Positions 9,807 through 18,905 of a DNA stretch of 64,000 nucleotides are shown here, piece after piece. Made by a program: the position numbers and the translations under genes. The stretch covers positions 62,001 through 126,000 of the forward strand of contig DHNQ01000019.1 in NCBI GenBank assembly GCA_002409595.1. Direction: 5' to 3'. The notes under the pieces were generated by a model. That model made no database searches. It was given only the letters and a program-made list of their open reading frames with translations, and had not been told where the DNA came from. This DNA comes from Dysgonomonas sp. UBA5412. GTDB lineage: Bacteria; Bacteroidota; Bacteroidia; Bacteroidales; Dysgonomonadaceae. Each line of letters starts with the position of its first letter. Within the stretch, counting starts at the first letter, position 1.

Positions 9807-11069
9807 ATGGCTCAAAAAGATACTCGAAACGAAAAGTTCTCTACACGAATTATCAGTGAAAAATTTAGAAAAGAAGACGTACATGGAGCCATATCCATGC
9901 CTATTTACCGCAATGCCGCCTTCGAATTTCCTAATTCAGAAAGTATTGCAAATGCTTTCCAGTACAAAGAAGATATTGCTTCGCATACTTATACCAGAAT
10001 AACGAACCCAACGGTTGAGAATCTGGAAAATAAGATAAAAGCAGCATCAGGCGCTGACGATGTAATGATGGTGGCTTCGGGGATGGCTGCAATATCAAAT
10101 ACATTTTTCACTATTGCTTATGCAGGGAGTAACATCGTTACGTCTCCCCATCTTTTTGGAAATACATTTTCTTTATTCAAATTTACGTTAGCTGCGTTTG
10201 GAGTTGAAGTACGATTTGTAAATACTGACAATCTGGAAGAAATAGCTTCTGCTATTGACGAAAATACATGTGCTTTCTTTTGCGAATTGATTACTAATCC
10301 TCATCTTGAGATAGCAAATCTCCCTGAAATATCAAAAATATTGAAAGCCCGTAATGTTCCGATGATTGTAGATACAACAATTGTCGCATGGTGCGGATTC
10401 GATGCACGTGCAGCAGGGGTAGATATAGAAGTGGTATCTACAACTAAATACATATCAGGTGGTGCAACTACAATAGGTGGCGCAATTCTGGATTATGGAA
10501 CATTTGACTGGAAACATAACAAAAGGTTAAGCTCGGTAGTAAAAACAGACACAATGTCTCAGTTTTCGTTCAAGCTTAAACGCGAAATAGCCAGAAATAT
10601 AGGTGCTGCAATGGATCCGGAAACTGCTTCATTGCAAGCTCTAGGCATGGAAACACTACAACTGCGATTTGAAAGGATGTCGGCTTCAGCCTATCAATTA
10701 GCATTATTCCTTTCGCATCAACAAAAAGTGGTTAAAGTAGGCTATCCCAAGTTAGATTCTTCTTCATACAAGAGCATATCGGACAGATTATTCTCTGGAA
10801 ATCCGGGAGCAATGCTCACTTTCAGCCTCGAAAGTAAAGAAGCATGTTATAAATTTATGGATAAGCTGCAAATTATACGCAGAGCAACTAACCTATTCGA
10901 TAATAAAACACTGATCATTCATCCAGAGTCTACAATATATGGAACATTCTCGCCCGAAATGAAAGAAGTGATGGGTATAGAAAGCAACCTGATGAGATTA
11001 TCAGTAGGATTAGAAGATATATCTGATTTACAAGAAGATATTATAAACGCTTTAGCCATATTAGATTAA
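9807..11069 (+). CDS. Trans-sulfuration family PLP-dependent enzyme (O-acetylhomoserine sulfhydrylase / cystathionine gamma-synthase type)
   Basis: A 420 aa member of the Cys/Met metabolism PLP family. The PLP lysine is in VVSTTKYISGG. Other family marks are the SHTYTRITNPT substrate/cofactor stretch near the N-terminus, MVASGMAAIS, and IVDTTIVAWCGFD. These enzymes use activated homoserine or cystathionine in sulfur amino-acid synthesis; sulfhydrylase, gamma-synthase and lyase activities cannot be separated by eye. The ATG at 9807 is preferred over an in-frame TTG at 9777, because that TTG is part of a -7 promoter box (9772-9779). No methionine-pathway neighbour is present. Confidence 0.83.
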   Translation: MAQKDTRNEKFSTRIISEKFRKEDVHGAISMPIYRNAAFEFPNSESIANAFQYKEDIASHTYTRITNPTVENLENKIKAASGADDVMMVASGMAAISNTFFTIAYAGSNIVTSPHLFGNTFSLFKFTLAAFGVEVRFVNTDNLEEIASAIDENTCAFFCELITNPHLEIANLPEISKILKARNVPMIVDTTIVAWCGFDARAAGVDIEVVSTTKYISGGATTIGGAILDYGTFDWKHNKRLSSVVKTDTMSQFSFKLKREIARNIGAAMDPETASLQALGMETLQLRFERMSASAYQLALFLSHQQKVVKVGYPKLDSSSYKSISDRLFSGNPGAMLTFSLESKEACYKFMDKLQIIRRATNLFDNKTLIIHPESTIYGTFSPEMKEVMGIESNLMRLSVGLEDISDLQEDIINALAILD

Positions 11070-11167
11070 TAAAAATTATAAATACTTAATAGTTTAATTA
11101 ATCTAAAATCCTTATCTTTAAATTTGCAATATATAAAGTATTATAGAGTTCTTTCAAAGAAAAATAG

Positions 11168-11175
11168 TACTTTTG
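11168..11175 (+). promoter_or_regulatory. Candidate -7 box upstream of aroQ
   Basis: TACTTTTG matches the Bacteroidota -7 consensus TAnnTTTG, 50 bp before the aroQ ATG. No convincing TTTG is seen at the -33 distance. Confidence 0.45.
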
Positions 11176-11224
11176 CCTCTCTAAATCGGGAGCCGGATAA
11201 ATTAAAGGTTAAATAGTTGATAAA

Positions 11225-11668
11225 ATGAAGATACTGATAGTGAACGGACCGAATCTGAATCTGTTAGGGAAACGGGAGCCGGACGTGTATGGAAATAGTT
11301 CTTTCGAATCTTATTTCTCTCATTTACAGAACATAAACAAAGGCTGTGAATTATCTTATTTTCAATCAAATCACGAAGGAGCATTAATAGACAAACTCCA
11401 CGAAGCAGGATTTTCTTATGATGGAATCATACTCAATGCCGGAGCATACACGCACACTTCAATAGCGCTTCACGATGCTATAAAAGCCATCACAACACCG
11501 GTCATCGAAGTACATATATCCAATATATATACGCGAGAAGAATTTCGTCACAGGTCGATGATTGCCCCTGCTTGTAAAGGGTCGATTGCCGGATTGGGAT
11601 TATTATCATACGAACTTGCAGTCAGTTTTTTCCTCAAAGAAAAGAATACTGGCTCTGAGATTAAATAA
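11225..11668 (+). CDS. aroQ: 3-dehydroquinate dehydratase, type II
   Basis: A 147 aa enzyme of the shikimate pathway, converting 3-dehydroquinate to 3-dehydroshikimate; it forms dodecamers in the cytoplasm. Family signatures are the N-terminal NGPNLNLLGKREPDVYG with the catalytic Tyr22, SNHEGALID, ILNAGAYTHTS (Asn71), EVHISN (His97) and the REEFRHRS arginines. The start is fixed by the conserved MKILIVNGPN beginning. Pyruvate kinase follows after 36 bp on the same strand and may be cotranscribed. Confidence 0.95.
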   Translation: MKILIVNGPNLNLLGKREPDVYGNSSFESYFSHLQNINKGCELSYFQSNHEGALIDKLHEAGFSYDGIILNAGAYTHTSIALHDAIKAITTPVIEVHISNIYTREEFRHRSMIAPACKGSIAGLGLLSYELAVSFFLKEKNTGSEIK

Positions 11669-11704
11669 AACAAAAAACTATATACATTAATTTAATTTGC
11701 ATTT

Positions 11705-13171
11705 ATGACTCAGAAGAAAACGAAAATTGTAGCTACAATTTCAGACATGCGTTGTGATGTTGATTTTATCCAATCATTATATAATGAAGGAATCAACGTA
11801 GTGAGAATGAATTCTGCTCACATGACAGAAGAAGGTTTTGTAAAAGTAATGACAAATGTGCGTGCGGTATCAAATCATATTGGTATTATGATGGATACTA
11901 AAGGCCCTGAAATACGTACTACTGCTACAGCTACAGGCGAAAAAATCGTTGTTAAAACAGGAGATAAACTTAAAGTAATCGGTAATCTGGATGTACTGTC
12001 TACTCCTGAACAAGTTTCAGTTTCATACCCTAGCATCGTAGAAGACGTTCCGGTAGGAAGTACTCTTTTGATCGATGATGGTGAAACAGCATTGAAAGTT
12101 GTTGATAAAACTGCTGAATATTTACTTTGTGAAGTACAAAACGATGGAACAATCGGTAGCCGTAAGAGTGTAAATATACCGGGTGTTAGTGTAAACCTTC
12201 CTTCTATCACAGCTAAAGACAGAAGAAGCATCGAAATCGCAATCAAATATAAAGCTGACTTTATTGCTCACTCGTTTGTTAGACACAAACAAGATGTGCT
12301 TGACGTTCAAAAGATATTAGACGAATATAACAGCCCGATCAAAATTATCGCTAAAATCGAAAATCAAGAAGGTGTTGACAATATCGACGAAATCTACGAA
12401 ACAGCTTATGGTGTGATGGTTGCCCGTGGAGACTTAGGTATCGAAGTTCCTCAAGAAAAGATTCCTGGAATCCAACGTCTACTTATCCGTAAGGCAATAG
12501 AATATAAAAAACCGGTTATCGTAGCTACTCAAATGTTGCATACTATGATCGAAAATCCACGTCCTACACGTGCTGAAGTTACAGATATTGCAAATGCAGT
12601 ATATTATGGAACTGATGCTGTGATGTTGAGTGGAGAAACTGCTTATGGTAAATATCCGGTTGAAGCAGTACGTACAATGGCTCAGATTGCTGCTGCGGCT
12701 GAACTATCTAAACTTGAAGAAAAAGTAATACCTGTACCTTTCAAAGACGAAGAATACGATACTACTTCTTTCTTGGCAAAACAAGCGGTAAAAGCTGCTA
12801 CTCAATTAGGACTAGGTGCTATCATTACAGACAGCTACACAGGTCGCACGGCTCGTACAATCGCTGCATTCCGCAGTAAATGTCCGGTATTTGCTATCTG
12901 TTGTGACGATGCAGTTGCTCGCCAACTTGCAGTTTGTTATGGTGTAGAAGCCAGCTATCAAGCATCAACAGGTTTCACAACTCACAAACACAAAGAATAC
13001 TTCTTGAAAGCATTGAACTCTTTATTAGAAAGAGGTTTGATTAAGAAAGAAGATCTTGTTGCTTATCTTAGCGGTTCGTTTGGTGAGGGTAAAGGAACAT
13101 CATTCCTTGAAATCAACGAAGTTGGTCGCGTAGTTGATGCAGCTGATTCATTTGAAGTTCCGGTAGACTAA
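11705..13171 (+). CDS. pyk: Pyruvate kinase
   Basis: A 488 aa glycolytic enzyme converting phosphoenolpyruvate and ADP to pyruvate and ATP. Visible features: the N-terminal KIVATISD and VVRMNSAH stretch (a variant of the usual MNFSHG), MDTKGPEIR, the B domain at about 70-170, the active-site lysine and metal glutamate in IIAKIENQEG near 217, VARGDLGIEVP, the TRAEVTDIANAV segment and the C-terminal allosteric-type domain. Codon use is notably even and highly expressed in style, as in rpsA. A strong hairpin terminator follows. Confidence 0.96.
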   Translation: MTQKKTKIVATISDMRCDVDFIQSLYNEGINVVRMNSAHMTEEGFVKVMTNVRAVSNHIGIMMDTKGPEIRTTATATGEKIVVKTGDKLKVIGNLDVLSTPEQVSVSYPSIVEDVPVGSTLLIDDGETALKVVDKTAEYLLCEVQNDGTIGSRKSVNIPGVSVNLPSITAKDRRSIEIAIKYKADFIAHSFVRHKQDVLDVQKILDEYNSPIKIIAKIENQEGVDNIDEIYETAYGVMVARGDLGIEVPQEKIPGIQRLLIRKAIEYKKPVIVATQMLHTMIENPRPTRAEVTDIANAVYYGTDAVMLSGETAYGKYPVEAVRTMAQIAAAAELSKLEEKVIPVPFKDEEYDTTSFLAKQAVKAATQLGLGAIITDSYTGRTARTIAAFRSKCPVFAICCDDAVARQLAVCYGVEASYQASTGFTTHKHKEYFLKALNSLLERGLIKKEDLVAYLSGSFGEGKGTSFLEINEVGRVVDAADSFEVPVD

Positions 13172-13197
13172 GAAATCAGATTATTCTGAAACTATAT

Positions 13198-13240
13198 AAT
13201 GAGATAATAGCTATATTTGCTATTATCTCATTTTGTTTTA
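13198..13240 (+). terminator. Terminator of pyk
   Basis: A 14-bp perfect stem (AATGAGATAATAGC and complement, 13198-13211 with 13219-13232) and a 7-nt loop are followed by TTGTTTT. It lies 27 bp after the pyk stop and just before the O-methyltransferase ATG. Confidence 0.88.
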
Positions 13241-13257
13241 CAACTAAAATCTTTGAT

Positions 13258-13902
13258 ATGTCATTAGACAAAAATGAAGAAATAGAAAATTATATACTTT
13301 CACATATAGATGATGAAGGCGACCTGCTGAAACAACTAAACAGGGATGCACATGTAAATCTGCTAAAACCTCGCATGTTATCAGGACACCTTCAGGGACG
13401 AATATTAAAGATGTTTTGCCAGATGATTCGTCCTAAATATATACTCGAACTGGGAACTTATACAGCTTATGCTACTCTTTGTCTGGCTGAAGGGGCTACC
13501 GAAGATGCCGAAATATATACAATAGAAGTGAACGACGAGTTGGAGGATTTTATAAAAAAATACTTGCATCAAACTAAGCTCAAAGACAAAATACATTTAC
13601 ACTTGGGTGATGCACTGGAGATTATCCCGACTATCGACTGCACGTTCGATCTGGTATTTATTGACGCTAATAAACGACATTACATTGAATATTATAATCT
13701 TATATTCGACAAAGTGCGCTCCGGCGGACTCATAATAGCAGATAATACTTTGTGGGATGGGCATGTACTGGAAACAGCAAAACCCTCGGACAAACAGACT
13801 ATAGGCATACAGCAATTTAATGATCTGATTGCTAAGGATGACAGAGTGGAAAAGGTGATCCTCCCTATACGGGATGGGCTGACAATGATTTGGAAAAAAT
13901 AG
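13258..13902 (+). CDS. Class I SAM-dependent O-methyltransferase (COG4122, TrmR-like)
   Basis: A 214 aa cytoplasmic protein. The SAM-binding motif is ILELGTYTAYATLCLAEG, followed by IYTIEVND (ribose-binding acid), VFIDANKRHYIEYY and GGLIIADNTLWDG, all characteristic of the caffeoyl-CoA/catechol O-methyltransferase family. In Bacillus the relative YrrM/TrmR methylates 5-hydroxyuridine at the tRNA wobble position, and a tRNA role is a reasonable guess here because rbfA follows. The substrate is not proven by sequence. Confidence 0.85.
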   Translation: MSLDKNEEIENYILSHIDDEGDLLKQLNRDAHVNLLKPRMLSGHLQGRILKMFCQMIRPKYILELGTYTAYATLCLAEGATEDAEIYTIEVNDELEDFIKKYLHQTKLKDKIHLHLGDALEIIPTIDCTFDLVFIDANKRHYIEYYNLIFDKVRSGGLIIADNTLWDGHVLETAKPSDKQTIGIQQFNDLIAKDDRVEKVILPIRDGLTMIWKK

Positions 13903-13974
13903 GAATAAAGATGTTTACGCTCTTTTTATTCAGTCCGATCTCACCAATACCATATATGGTTAACTGAAAAGTAT

Positions 13975-13982
13975 TACCTTTG
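13975..13982 (+). promoter_or_regulatory. -7 promoter box upstream of rbfA
   Basis: TACCTTTG matches TAnnTTTG exactly, 22 bp before the rbfA ATG. The -33 region is weak. Confidence 0.5.
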
Positions 13983-14004
13983 TATCCAAAATATATACAA
14001 AAGA

Positions 14005-14361
14005 ATGGATAGTACAAGACAAGAAAAAATAAACAGGTTGCTCCAAAAGGAACTGAGTGAAATATTTAGAAAGCAAACGCAACAGATGCGAGGAGTGTTG
14101 ATATCGGTAAGTACAGTACGGGTTACACCTGATTTGGGCTTAGCAAAAGCGTATCTAAGTATCTTCCCATCCGACCAAGGTGAGGAAATATTGAAGAATA
14201 TAAAAACGAATGTAAAACAAGTACGCTTCGATCTAGGACAAAAGGTAGGAAAGCAACTGCGTATAATTCCTGAACTGGCTTTTTATTTAGACGATTCCCT
14301 CGATTATCTCGAAAACATCGACAAGTTACTGAACTCAGACAATCAGAACAAAGAAGACTAA
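14005..14361 (+). CDS. rbfA: 30S ribosome-binding factor A
   Basis: A 118 aa KH-like protein that helps mature the 5' end of 16S rRNA and the 30S subunit. The N-terminal STRQEKINRLLQKELSEIF and the central VTPDLGLAKAYLSIFP and GKQLRIIPELAFYLDDSLD segments are typical. An FtsX-type permease gene begins 5 bp after its stop, an rbfA-permease pairing I recognise as common in Bacteroidales. Confidence 0.93.
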   Translation: MDSTRQEKINRLLQKELSEIFRKQTQQMRGVLISVSTVRVTPDLGLAKAYLSIFPSDQGEEILKNIKTNVKQVRFDLGQKVGKQLRIIPELAFYLDDSLDYLENIDKLLNSDNQNKED

Positions 14362-14366
14362 ACAAG

Positions 14367-15584
14367 TTGAATCTTCCTTTACATATCGCCAAGCGTTATC
14401 TGTTTGCTAAAAAATCTCATAACGCGATAAATATTATATCATCCATTTCGATATGTGGTATCATTGTTGCCACAGCAGCATTGGTGTGTGCTTTATCTGT
14501 CTTTAATGGATTTACGGAAGTTGCGTCTAAATCGTTCAGTGCTTTTGATCCCGAACTACAGATAACGCCTGTACAAGGGAAAGTATTTGACCCCTCCGAT
14601 TCTAAAATAAAAGAGGCAATGAACATACCGGAGATAGCATTCGTCTCCGAGTCGCTCGAAGAAAATGCCCTTCTCAAATATGGAGACAGGCAAGAGCCGA
14701 TTATATTAAAAGGAGTTTCTCCTAAATTTGAGAGCCTAGCCAATATACACGATCTCATCGTAGATGGAAAATTCATATTACGTGAAGGCGACATAGACAA
14801 TGGAGTTATCGGAGCGGGCTTGGCTACATTACTGATGGTGCGGGCAAACTTTATAGATCCAGTTGATATTTATATTCCCAAAAGGGACGCAAAGGTAAAT
14901 CCGGCTAATCCTTCCACAGCCTTCGATCAGGCACAGGTTTTTATAAGTGGAGTATTTGCATCCAATCAGGCAAAATACGATGATCAAATGTTAATCGTAT
15001 CCATAAATCTTGCACGTGAACTTTTGCGATACGAAACTGAGGTTTCATCAATAGACATAAAATTAAAAGGAGAGGCTAATATTGATAACGCGAGATCAAA
15101 GATACAATCCATTTTAGGTGATAAATACCAGGTAAAAGACCGATTCGAACAACAAGAAAACATATATCGCATGGTTAATGTCGAAAAATGGGTCACATTT
15201 CTCATCTTGGCAATAATATTGGTTATAGCTGCGTTCAACATCATAGGCTCGCTATCTATGCTTATCATAGAAAAGGAAGACGATATTCAAATATTGAAAA
15301 AAATGGGAGCCGGCAATAAGTTGATCACAAAAATCTTCTTATTTGAAGGTTGGCTCATAAACTCGATTGGTGCAATTATCGGTATTATCTTGGGGCTTTT
15401 AGTCTGTCTGCTTCAACAATATTTCGGACTATTGAAGCTTGGTTCTTCACCGGGAGCCTTTATTATAGATGCATATCCCGTTGTCGTACAACCTCTCGAT
15501 GTAGTACTTATATTTATTACTGTTACGATTATAGGCTTTCTAGCCGTTATATATCCGATAAATAATTTACGGAAAAGACTATAG
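14367..15584 (+). CDS. FtsX/LolE-family ABC transporter permease
   Basis: A 405 aa inner-membrane protein with the MacB/FtsX layout: a first transmembrane helix at about 22-45, a large periplasmic domain (about 46-265), then three helices (about 270-300, 320-345, 370-395). The N-terminal LHIAKRYLFAKKSHNAINIIS is characteristic of the lipoprotein-releasing (LolC/E-like) branch. The start is TTG at 14367, supported because the family begins with this sequence and the upstream gene ends 5 bp before. No ATPase gene is adjacent, so a LolD-like partner must be elsewhere. The end overlaps the converging acetyltransferase gene by 6 bp. Confidence 0.85.
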   Translation: MNLPLHIAKRYLFAKKSHNAINIISSISICGIIVATAALVCALSVFNGFTEVASKSFSAFDPELQITPVQGKVFDPSDSKIKEAMNIPEIAFVSESLEENALLKYGDRQEPIILKGVSPKFESLANIHDLIVDGKFILREGDIDNGVIGAGLATLLMVRANFIDPVDIYIPKRDAKVNPANPSTAFDQAQVFISGVFASNQAKYDDQMLIVSINLARELLRYETEVSSIDIKLKGEANIDNARSKIQSILGDKYQVKDRFEQQENIYRMVNVEKWVTFLILAIILVIAAFNIIGSLSMLIIEKEDDIQILKKMGAGNKLITKIFLFEGWLINSIGAIIGIILGLLVCLLQQYFGLLKLGSSPGAFIIDAYPVVVQPLDVVLIFITVTIIGFLAVIYPINNLRKRL

Positions 15585-16064
15585 GATCAACTGCCAAAAT
15601 TCTACATCTATAAGTTTATCAAATTTAATTCCTGATTCTTTAAAACATCCAACCAAATCAAAGTTGAATTTCTTGTGCAACTTCTGACTCTCAGGGTTAG
15701 GCAACGATACAACCCCTATCAGAGAATGGATACCTATTATTCGTGAACGATCTATCAATTCTTGATATAAAATACTCCCCAAACCTTTTCCATGAGTATT
15801 TTCATCCAGATATACACTTGTTTCCAAAGTAATATCGTACGCTATTCTTTCGCGCCAATTGCTCACATAGGCATATCCTTCAACATTTCCGTTTGCTTCG
15901 TAAACAATAAAAGGAAATCCTTTTTTATTAATTTTCTCAATACGTCTCATCATTTCTTCCTCAGAAACAAGATCATATTCGAAAGTAATAATAGTATCCT
16001 TAATATAATAATTGTAGATGTCAGCTATTCTTTTAGCATCTGCTACTGTTACATTTCTTATCAT
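15579..16064 (-). CDS. GNAT family N-acetyltransferase (phosphinothricin acetyltransferase-like)
   Basis: A 161 aa protein. It begins IRNVTVADAKRIADIYNYYI and contains the FEYDLVSEEEM region, YAYVSNWRERIAYDITLE, and the acetyl-CoA loop HGKGLGSILYQELI, the hallmark of the Pat/Bar subgroup. Members acetylate small amines such as phosphinothricin or methionine derivatives; the real substrate is unknown. It is 13 bp downstream of a small membrane protein gene on the same strand. Confidence 0.85.
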   Translation of the reverse strand: MIRNVTVADAKRIADIYNYYIKDTIITFEYDLVSEEEMMRRIEKINKKGFPFIVYEANGNVEGYAYVSNWRERIAYDITLETSVYLDENTHGKGLGSILYQELIDRSRIIGIHSLIGVVSLPNPESQKLHKKFNFDLVGCFKESGIKFDKLIDVEFWQLIL

Positions 16065-16077
16065 AAAAACGATTTGA

Positions 16078-16497
16078 TCATAAAGAAGCCGGAGGTATCT
16101 CCATATTTTGGTTTTGCTCTATAACTGGATCAACAGAAATAATACTGTCTACTACAAATTTAGAATATCCTCGCCAAGGCAAACGTCCATAATACTCCTT
16201 ATAATGTAATTTTACATTCTGCCCGCTCATATTCATTAATTTTATTGCAAGATCCTTATCATCAACCGAAAACTGAAAATCGTTCGATTGCAACCCTTGA
16301 ACCCCTTGTCCAAAACCGGATTGAATAAGTTCTCCCTCATATGTTTTAAAAATAATTCCTTTATGCTTTATATTATTCAGAGTCCCGGCTTTGACCCCTG
16401 AATCGCTGAAAGGAACATTATACCAAACATAGCCAAAGATGAGGAGAGCTACAATGAGCAGACTTAAAACTGCTACAATAATTTTCTTTAATGTCAT
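16078..16497 (-). CDS. Conserved membrane-anchored protein of unknown function
   Basis: A 139 aa protein with one N-terminal membrane segment (about residues 5-27) and an exported globular domain. The GTLNNIKHKGIIFKTYEGEL motif is shared with short Bacteroidales proteins that are sometimes mislabelled 6-phosphogluconate dehydrogenase; nothing here supports that activity. A conserved-looking VKLHYKEYYGRLPWRG segment follows. It appears cotranscribed with the acetyltransferase downstream. Confidence 0.7.
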   Translation of the reverse strand: MTLKKIIVAVLSLLIVALLIFGYVWYNVPFSDSGVKAGTLNNIKHKGIIFKTYEGELIQSGFGQGVQGLQSNDFQFSVDDKDLAIKLMNMSGQNVKLHYKEYYGRLPWRGYSKFVVDSIISVDPVIEQNQNMEIPPASL

Positions 16498-16572
16498 AAC
16501 ATTTGTGTTTTATCGTTAAAACAACACACAAGATGTTATGTTCATCAAACAAAGATATTCATATTTTTAGAC

Positions 16573-16580
16573 TATTTTTG
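16573..16580 (+). promoter_or_regulatory. -7 promoter box upstream of the MmcQ-ysxC-guaD operon
   Basis: TATTTTTG fits TAnnTTTG, 37 bp before the first ATG; no good -33 TTTG is seen. Confidence 0.45.
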
Positions 16581-16617
16581 TATCAAGGTTTTAGATTTAT
16601 CCAAAAAGGAAGACCAA

Positions 16618-16980
16618 ATGAATATAGAAGAACTAAGAAAATACTGTCTCTCGATAAAAGGAGCCACAGAATCTTTTCCTTTCGACAAAAAAACATTGGT
16701 ATTTAAAGTTATGGATAAGATGTTTGCCTATATAAACATAGAGCCTAAAGATGGTGTATTTCGAGTCAACCTCAAGTGTGGGGCAGATAAATCTGTTGAA
16801 CTCAGGGAACAATATACAGGAGTTACACATGGCACACATACCAGAGGGCTGTTATGGAATCAGGTGTCGCTGAATGAAGACTTGACAGACGATTCGATTA
16901 AAGAGTTGATAGATCATTCTCTGAATGAGGTAATAAAAAAATTGCCAAAACAGAAACAGAATGAATACAGAAATTTATAA
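16618..16980 (+). CDS. MmcQ/YjbR family protein
   Basis: A 120 aa cytoplasmic protein of the CyaY-like-fold MmcQ/YjbR family: N-terminal MNIEELRKYCLSIKGATESFPFDK, central FAYINIE and VNLKCGADKSVELREQY, then HTRGLLWNQVSL and a C-terminal helical tail. The family is often called DNA-binding, but its function is not established. It is the first gene of a tight plus-strand operon with ysxC, guaD and a CBM9-like protein (gaps 18, -1 and 20 bp). Confidence 0.85.
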   Translation: MNIEELRKYCLSIKGATESFPFDKKTLVFKVMDKMFAYINIEPKDGVFRVNLKCGADKSVELREQYTGVTHGTHTRGLLWNQVSLNEDLTDDSIKELIDHSLNEVIKKLPKQKQNEYRNL

Positions 16981-16998
16981 TAATAAAAACAGTAAAAA

Positions 16999-17601
16999 AT
17001 GATTATAAAAAGTGCCGAATTTGTAATAAGTAACACAGATTATAAAAAATGCCCTCCCGATGGAAAGCCCGAATATGCATTTATCGGACGATCGAATGTA
17101 GGTAAGTCTTCGCTGATAAACATGCTGACAAACAGAAGAAATTTGGCTATGACATCTTCTAAGCCGGGTAAGACACAACTCATAAATCACTTCATAATCA
17201 ACGATGATTGGTATCTTGTCGATTTACCCGGATATGGATACGCCCAACGGGGTAAAGAAGGACGAGAAAAGATAAGAAAAATAATAGACAGCTATATATT
17301 GAAAAGGCAAGAACTAACATGCTTATTTTTATTGTTGGACTGTCGGCACGAACCTCAGAAAATAGACCTTGAGTTTATGAACTGGCTGGGAGAAAACAAC
17401 GTTCCTTTTGTAATCGTATTTACAAAAACAGATAAATTGAGCAAAGGAGCTCTTAGCAAGAATGTAAATGCGTATATAGAATCATTGAAAGAAACATGGG
17501 AAGAATTGCCTCCTATCTTTTACACATCATCCGAACACAGATTAGGAGGTGATGAAATACTTAACTACATAGATAAGATAAATAAAGATATTACTGTATA
17601 A
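16999..17601 (+). CDS. ysxC: Ribosome biogenesis GTP-binding protein YsxC/EngB
   Basis: A 200 aa essential GTPase required for 50S assembly. Motifs: G1 GRSNVGKS (about 30-37), a G2 threonine around TSSKPGKTQ, G3 DLPGYGYA, G4 TKTDKL near 143 and a G5-like TSSE. Its stop codon overlaps the ATG of the next gene (TAATG), indicating translational coupling. Confidence 0.95.
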   Translation: MIIKSAEFVISNTDYKKCPPDGKPEYAFIGRSNVGKSSLINMLTNRRNLAMTSSKPGKTQLINHFIINDDWYLVDLPGYGYAQRGKEGREKIRKIIDSYILKRQELTCLFLLLDCRHEPQKIDLEFMNWLGENNVPFVIVFTKTDKLSKGALSKNVNAYIESLKETWEELPPIFYTSSEHRLGGDEILNYIDKINKDITV

Positions 17602-18083
17602 TGAAAAAAGAACACAACTTACAGCATGACTACATGCAAAAAGCGATAGAGTTAGCAAAACAAAGCGTCGAAAAAGGAGGCGGGCCATTTGGAGCCGTAA
17701 TCGTAAAAGATGGAACAATCGTAGCACAAGGACATAATTGTGTAACATTAGACAATGATCCTACTGCGCATGCCGAAGTATCGACAATAAGAAATGCCTG
17801 CAAAGAGCTGAGCACATTCGATCTGTCAGGATGTGAAATATATACTTCGTGCGAGCCTTGCCCGATGTGCCTTTCTGCAATATATTGGGCACGAATAGAT
17901 AAGATCTATTATGGTTGCACCAAAGAAGATGCTAAAGATATAGGCTTCGACGATTCTTTCATATACGATCAGATAGATCTGAAACCCGAAAAACGGTCTA
18001 TACCATCAGTACATCTGATGCGCGACGAAGCTTTAGCTGCTTTCCGCCTATGGGATGAGAATGAAAATCGTATAGAATACTAA
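17601..18083 (+). CDS. guaD: Guanine deaminase (nucleoside deaminase family)
   Basis: A 160 aa zinc-dependent cytidine-deaminase-fold enzyme. Zinc ligands are H57 in DPTAHAEV and C84/C87 in YTSCEPCPMC, with E59 as proton shuttle. The GGPFGAVIVKDG start, the AIYWARIDKIYYG segment and a C-terminal RLWDENENRIEY-type tail resemble Bacillus GuaD, in which the C-terminus completes the neighbouring active site. It would convert guanine to xanthine. A tRNA adenosine deaminase (TadA) is the main alternative, but GFDDSFIYDQI is GuaD-like. Confidence 0.85.
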   Translation: MKKEHNLQHDYMQKAIELAKQSVEKGGGPFGAVIVKDGTIVAQGHNCVTLDNDPTAHAEVSTIRNACKELSTFDLSGCEIYTSCEPCPMCLSAIYWARIDKIYYGCTKEDAKDIGFDDSFIYDQIDLKPEKRSIPSVHLMRDEALAAFRLWDENENRIEY

Positions 18084-18103
18084 AACAAAAAATATTTTCA
18101 GAC

Positions 18104-18745
18104 ATGCTTGTATCAAGAGTTAATATAGATGATATAAACGACTTAGCTGCTATAAGTAAAACCTTAGACGTTTTGTCTTCTCATCAGATAGACAAAGCTA
18201 ATTGGGATGAAACGTCTGTTCAAAAACCTAAAGCATCATTCAAGATAGGGCATAATGGTACACACTTGTTTCTTCAATATTTTGTAGAAGAAAATGAGAT
18301 TTTGGCTATAACTACCGAAGACAATGGCGCGGTATGGACAGACTCGTGTGTTGAGTTTTTCATCCAGTTCACTAATTCAGATTATTATTACAATCTTGAA
18401 TTATCATGTATTGGTAAAGCTCTGTTTGGTTATCGCAAAGAGCGTAAGAATGTCGTATATGCCGATTCTGAAATAATGTCATCAATCAGACGCTATCCCA
18501 GTCTCGGCGAAAAAAACTTTGATAAGAAACAGGGAGACTTCAAATGGAATTTGCTTGTCATTATACCCGCATCAGCTTATTGGCAATCAGAAATAACATC
18601 TTTTGATAGAGTAAAAGCAAAAGCTAATTTTTATAAATGTGGCGATAACCTTACAAAGCCTCACTACTTATCATGGAATCCTATTCGTTCAGAAAAGCCC
18701 AATTTTCACATACCAGACTATTTTGAAAACATAACTTTTGAATAA
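18104..18745 (+). CDS. CBM9-like carbohydrate-binding domain protein
   Basis: A 213 aa protein made almost entirely of a family 9-like beta-sandwich: FKIGHNGTHLFLQYFVEEN, WTDSCVEFFIQF and a C-terminal HYLSWNPI...PNFHIPDYF are the usual marks. There is no signal peptide, so it may be cytoplasmic, which is unusual for a carbohydrate-binding module and leaves the ligand uncertain. It is the last gene of the ysxC operon. Confidence 0.8.
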   Translation: MLVSRVNIDDINDLAAISKTLDVLSSHQIDKANWDETSVQKPKASFKIGHNGTHLFLQYFVEENEILAITTEDNGAVWTDSCVEFFIQFTNSDYYYNLELSCIGKALFGYRKERKNVVYADSEIMSSIRRYPSLGEKNFDKKQGDFKWNLLVIIPASAYWQSEITSFDRVKAKANFYKCGDNLTKPHYLSWNPIRSEKPNFHIPDYFENITFE

Positions 18746-18815
18746 AAAACAAGCACACTGACATAAAATGCAGATATAGAGAAAGATATAAGATTTATTT
18801 TTATGTTAAAAAATC

Positions 18816-18845
18816 TTTCATCAAATAGTTTTTTTTCTATCTTTG
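18816..18845 (+). promoter_or_regulatory. Promoter of the phosphate transporter operon
   Basis: TATCTTTG (18838-18845) is a perfect -7 box with TTTC (18816-18819) 18 bp upstream, a near match to the -33 TTTG. The DUF47 ATG is at 18906. Confidence 0.6.
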
Positions 18846-18905
18846 CAAGCGTTTAAATAGCAGATTTTCTGTCATTTCTCTAAATATGGATATATTTAAA
18901 TTTTT

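Noticed and set aside
11187..11282. Direct repeat CGGGAGCCGGA upstream of and inside the start of aroQ
   Set aside because: Only two 11-bp copies, one fixed by the conserved protein sequence; probably coincidence.
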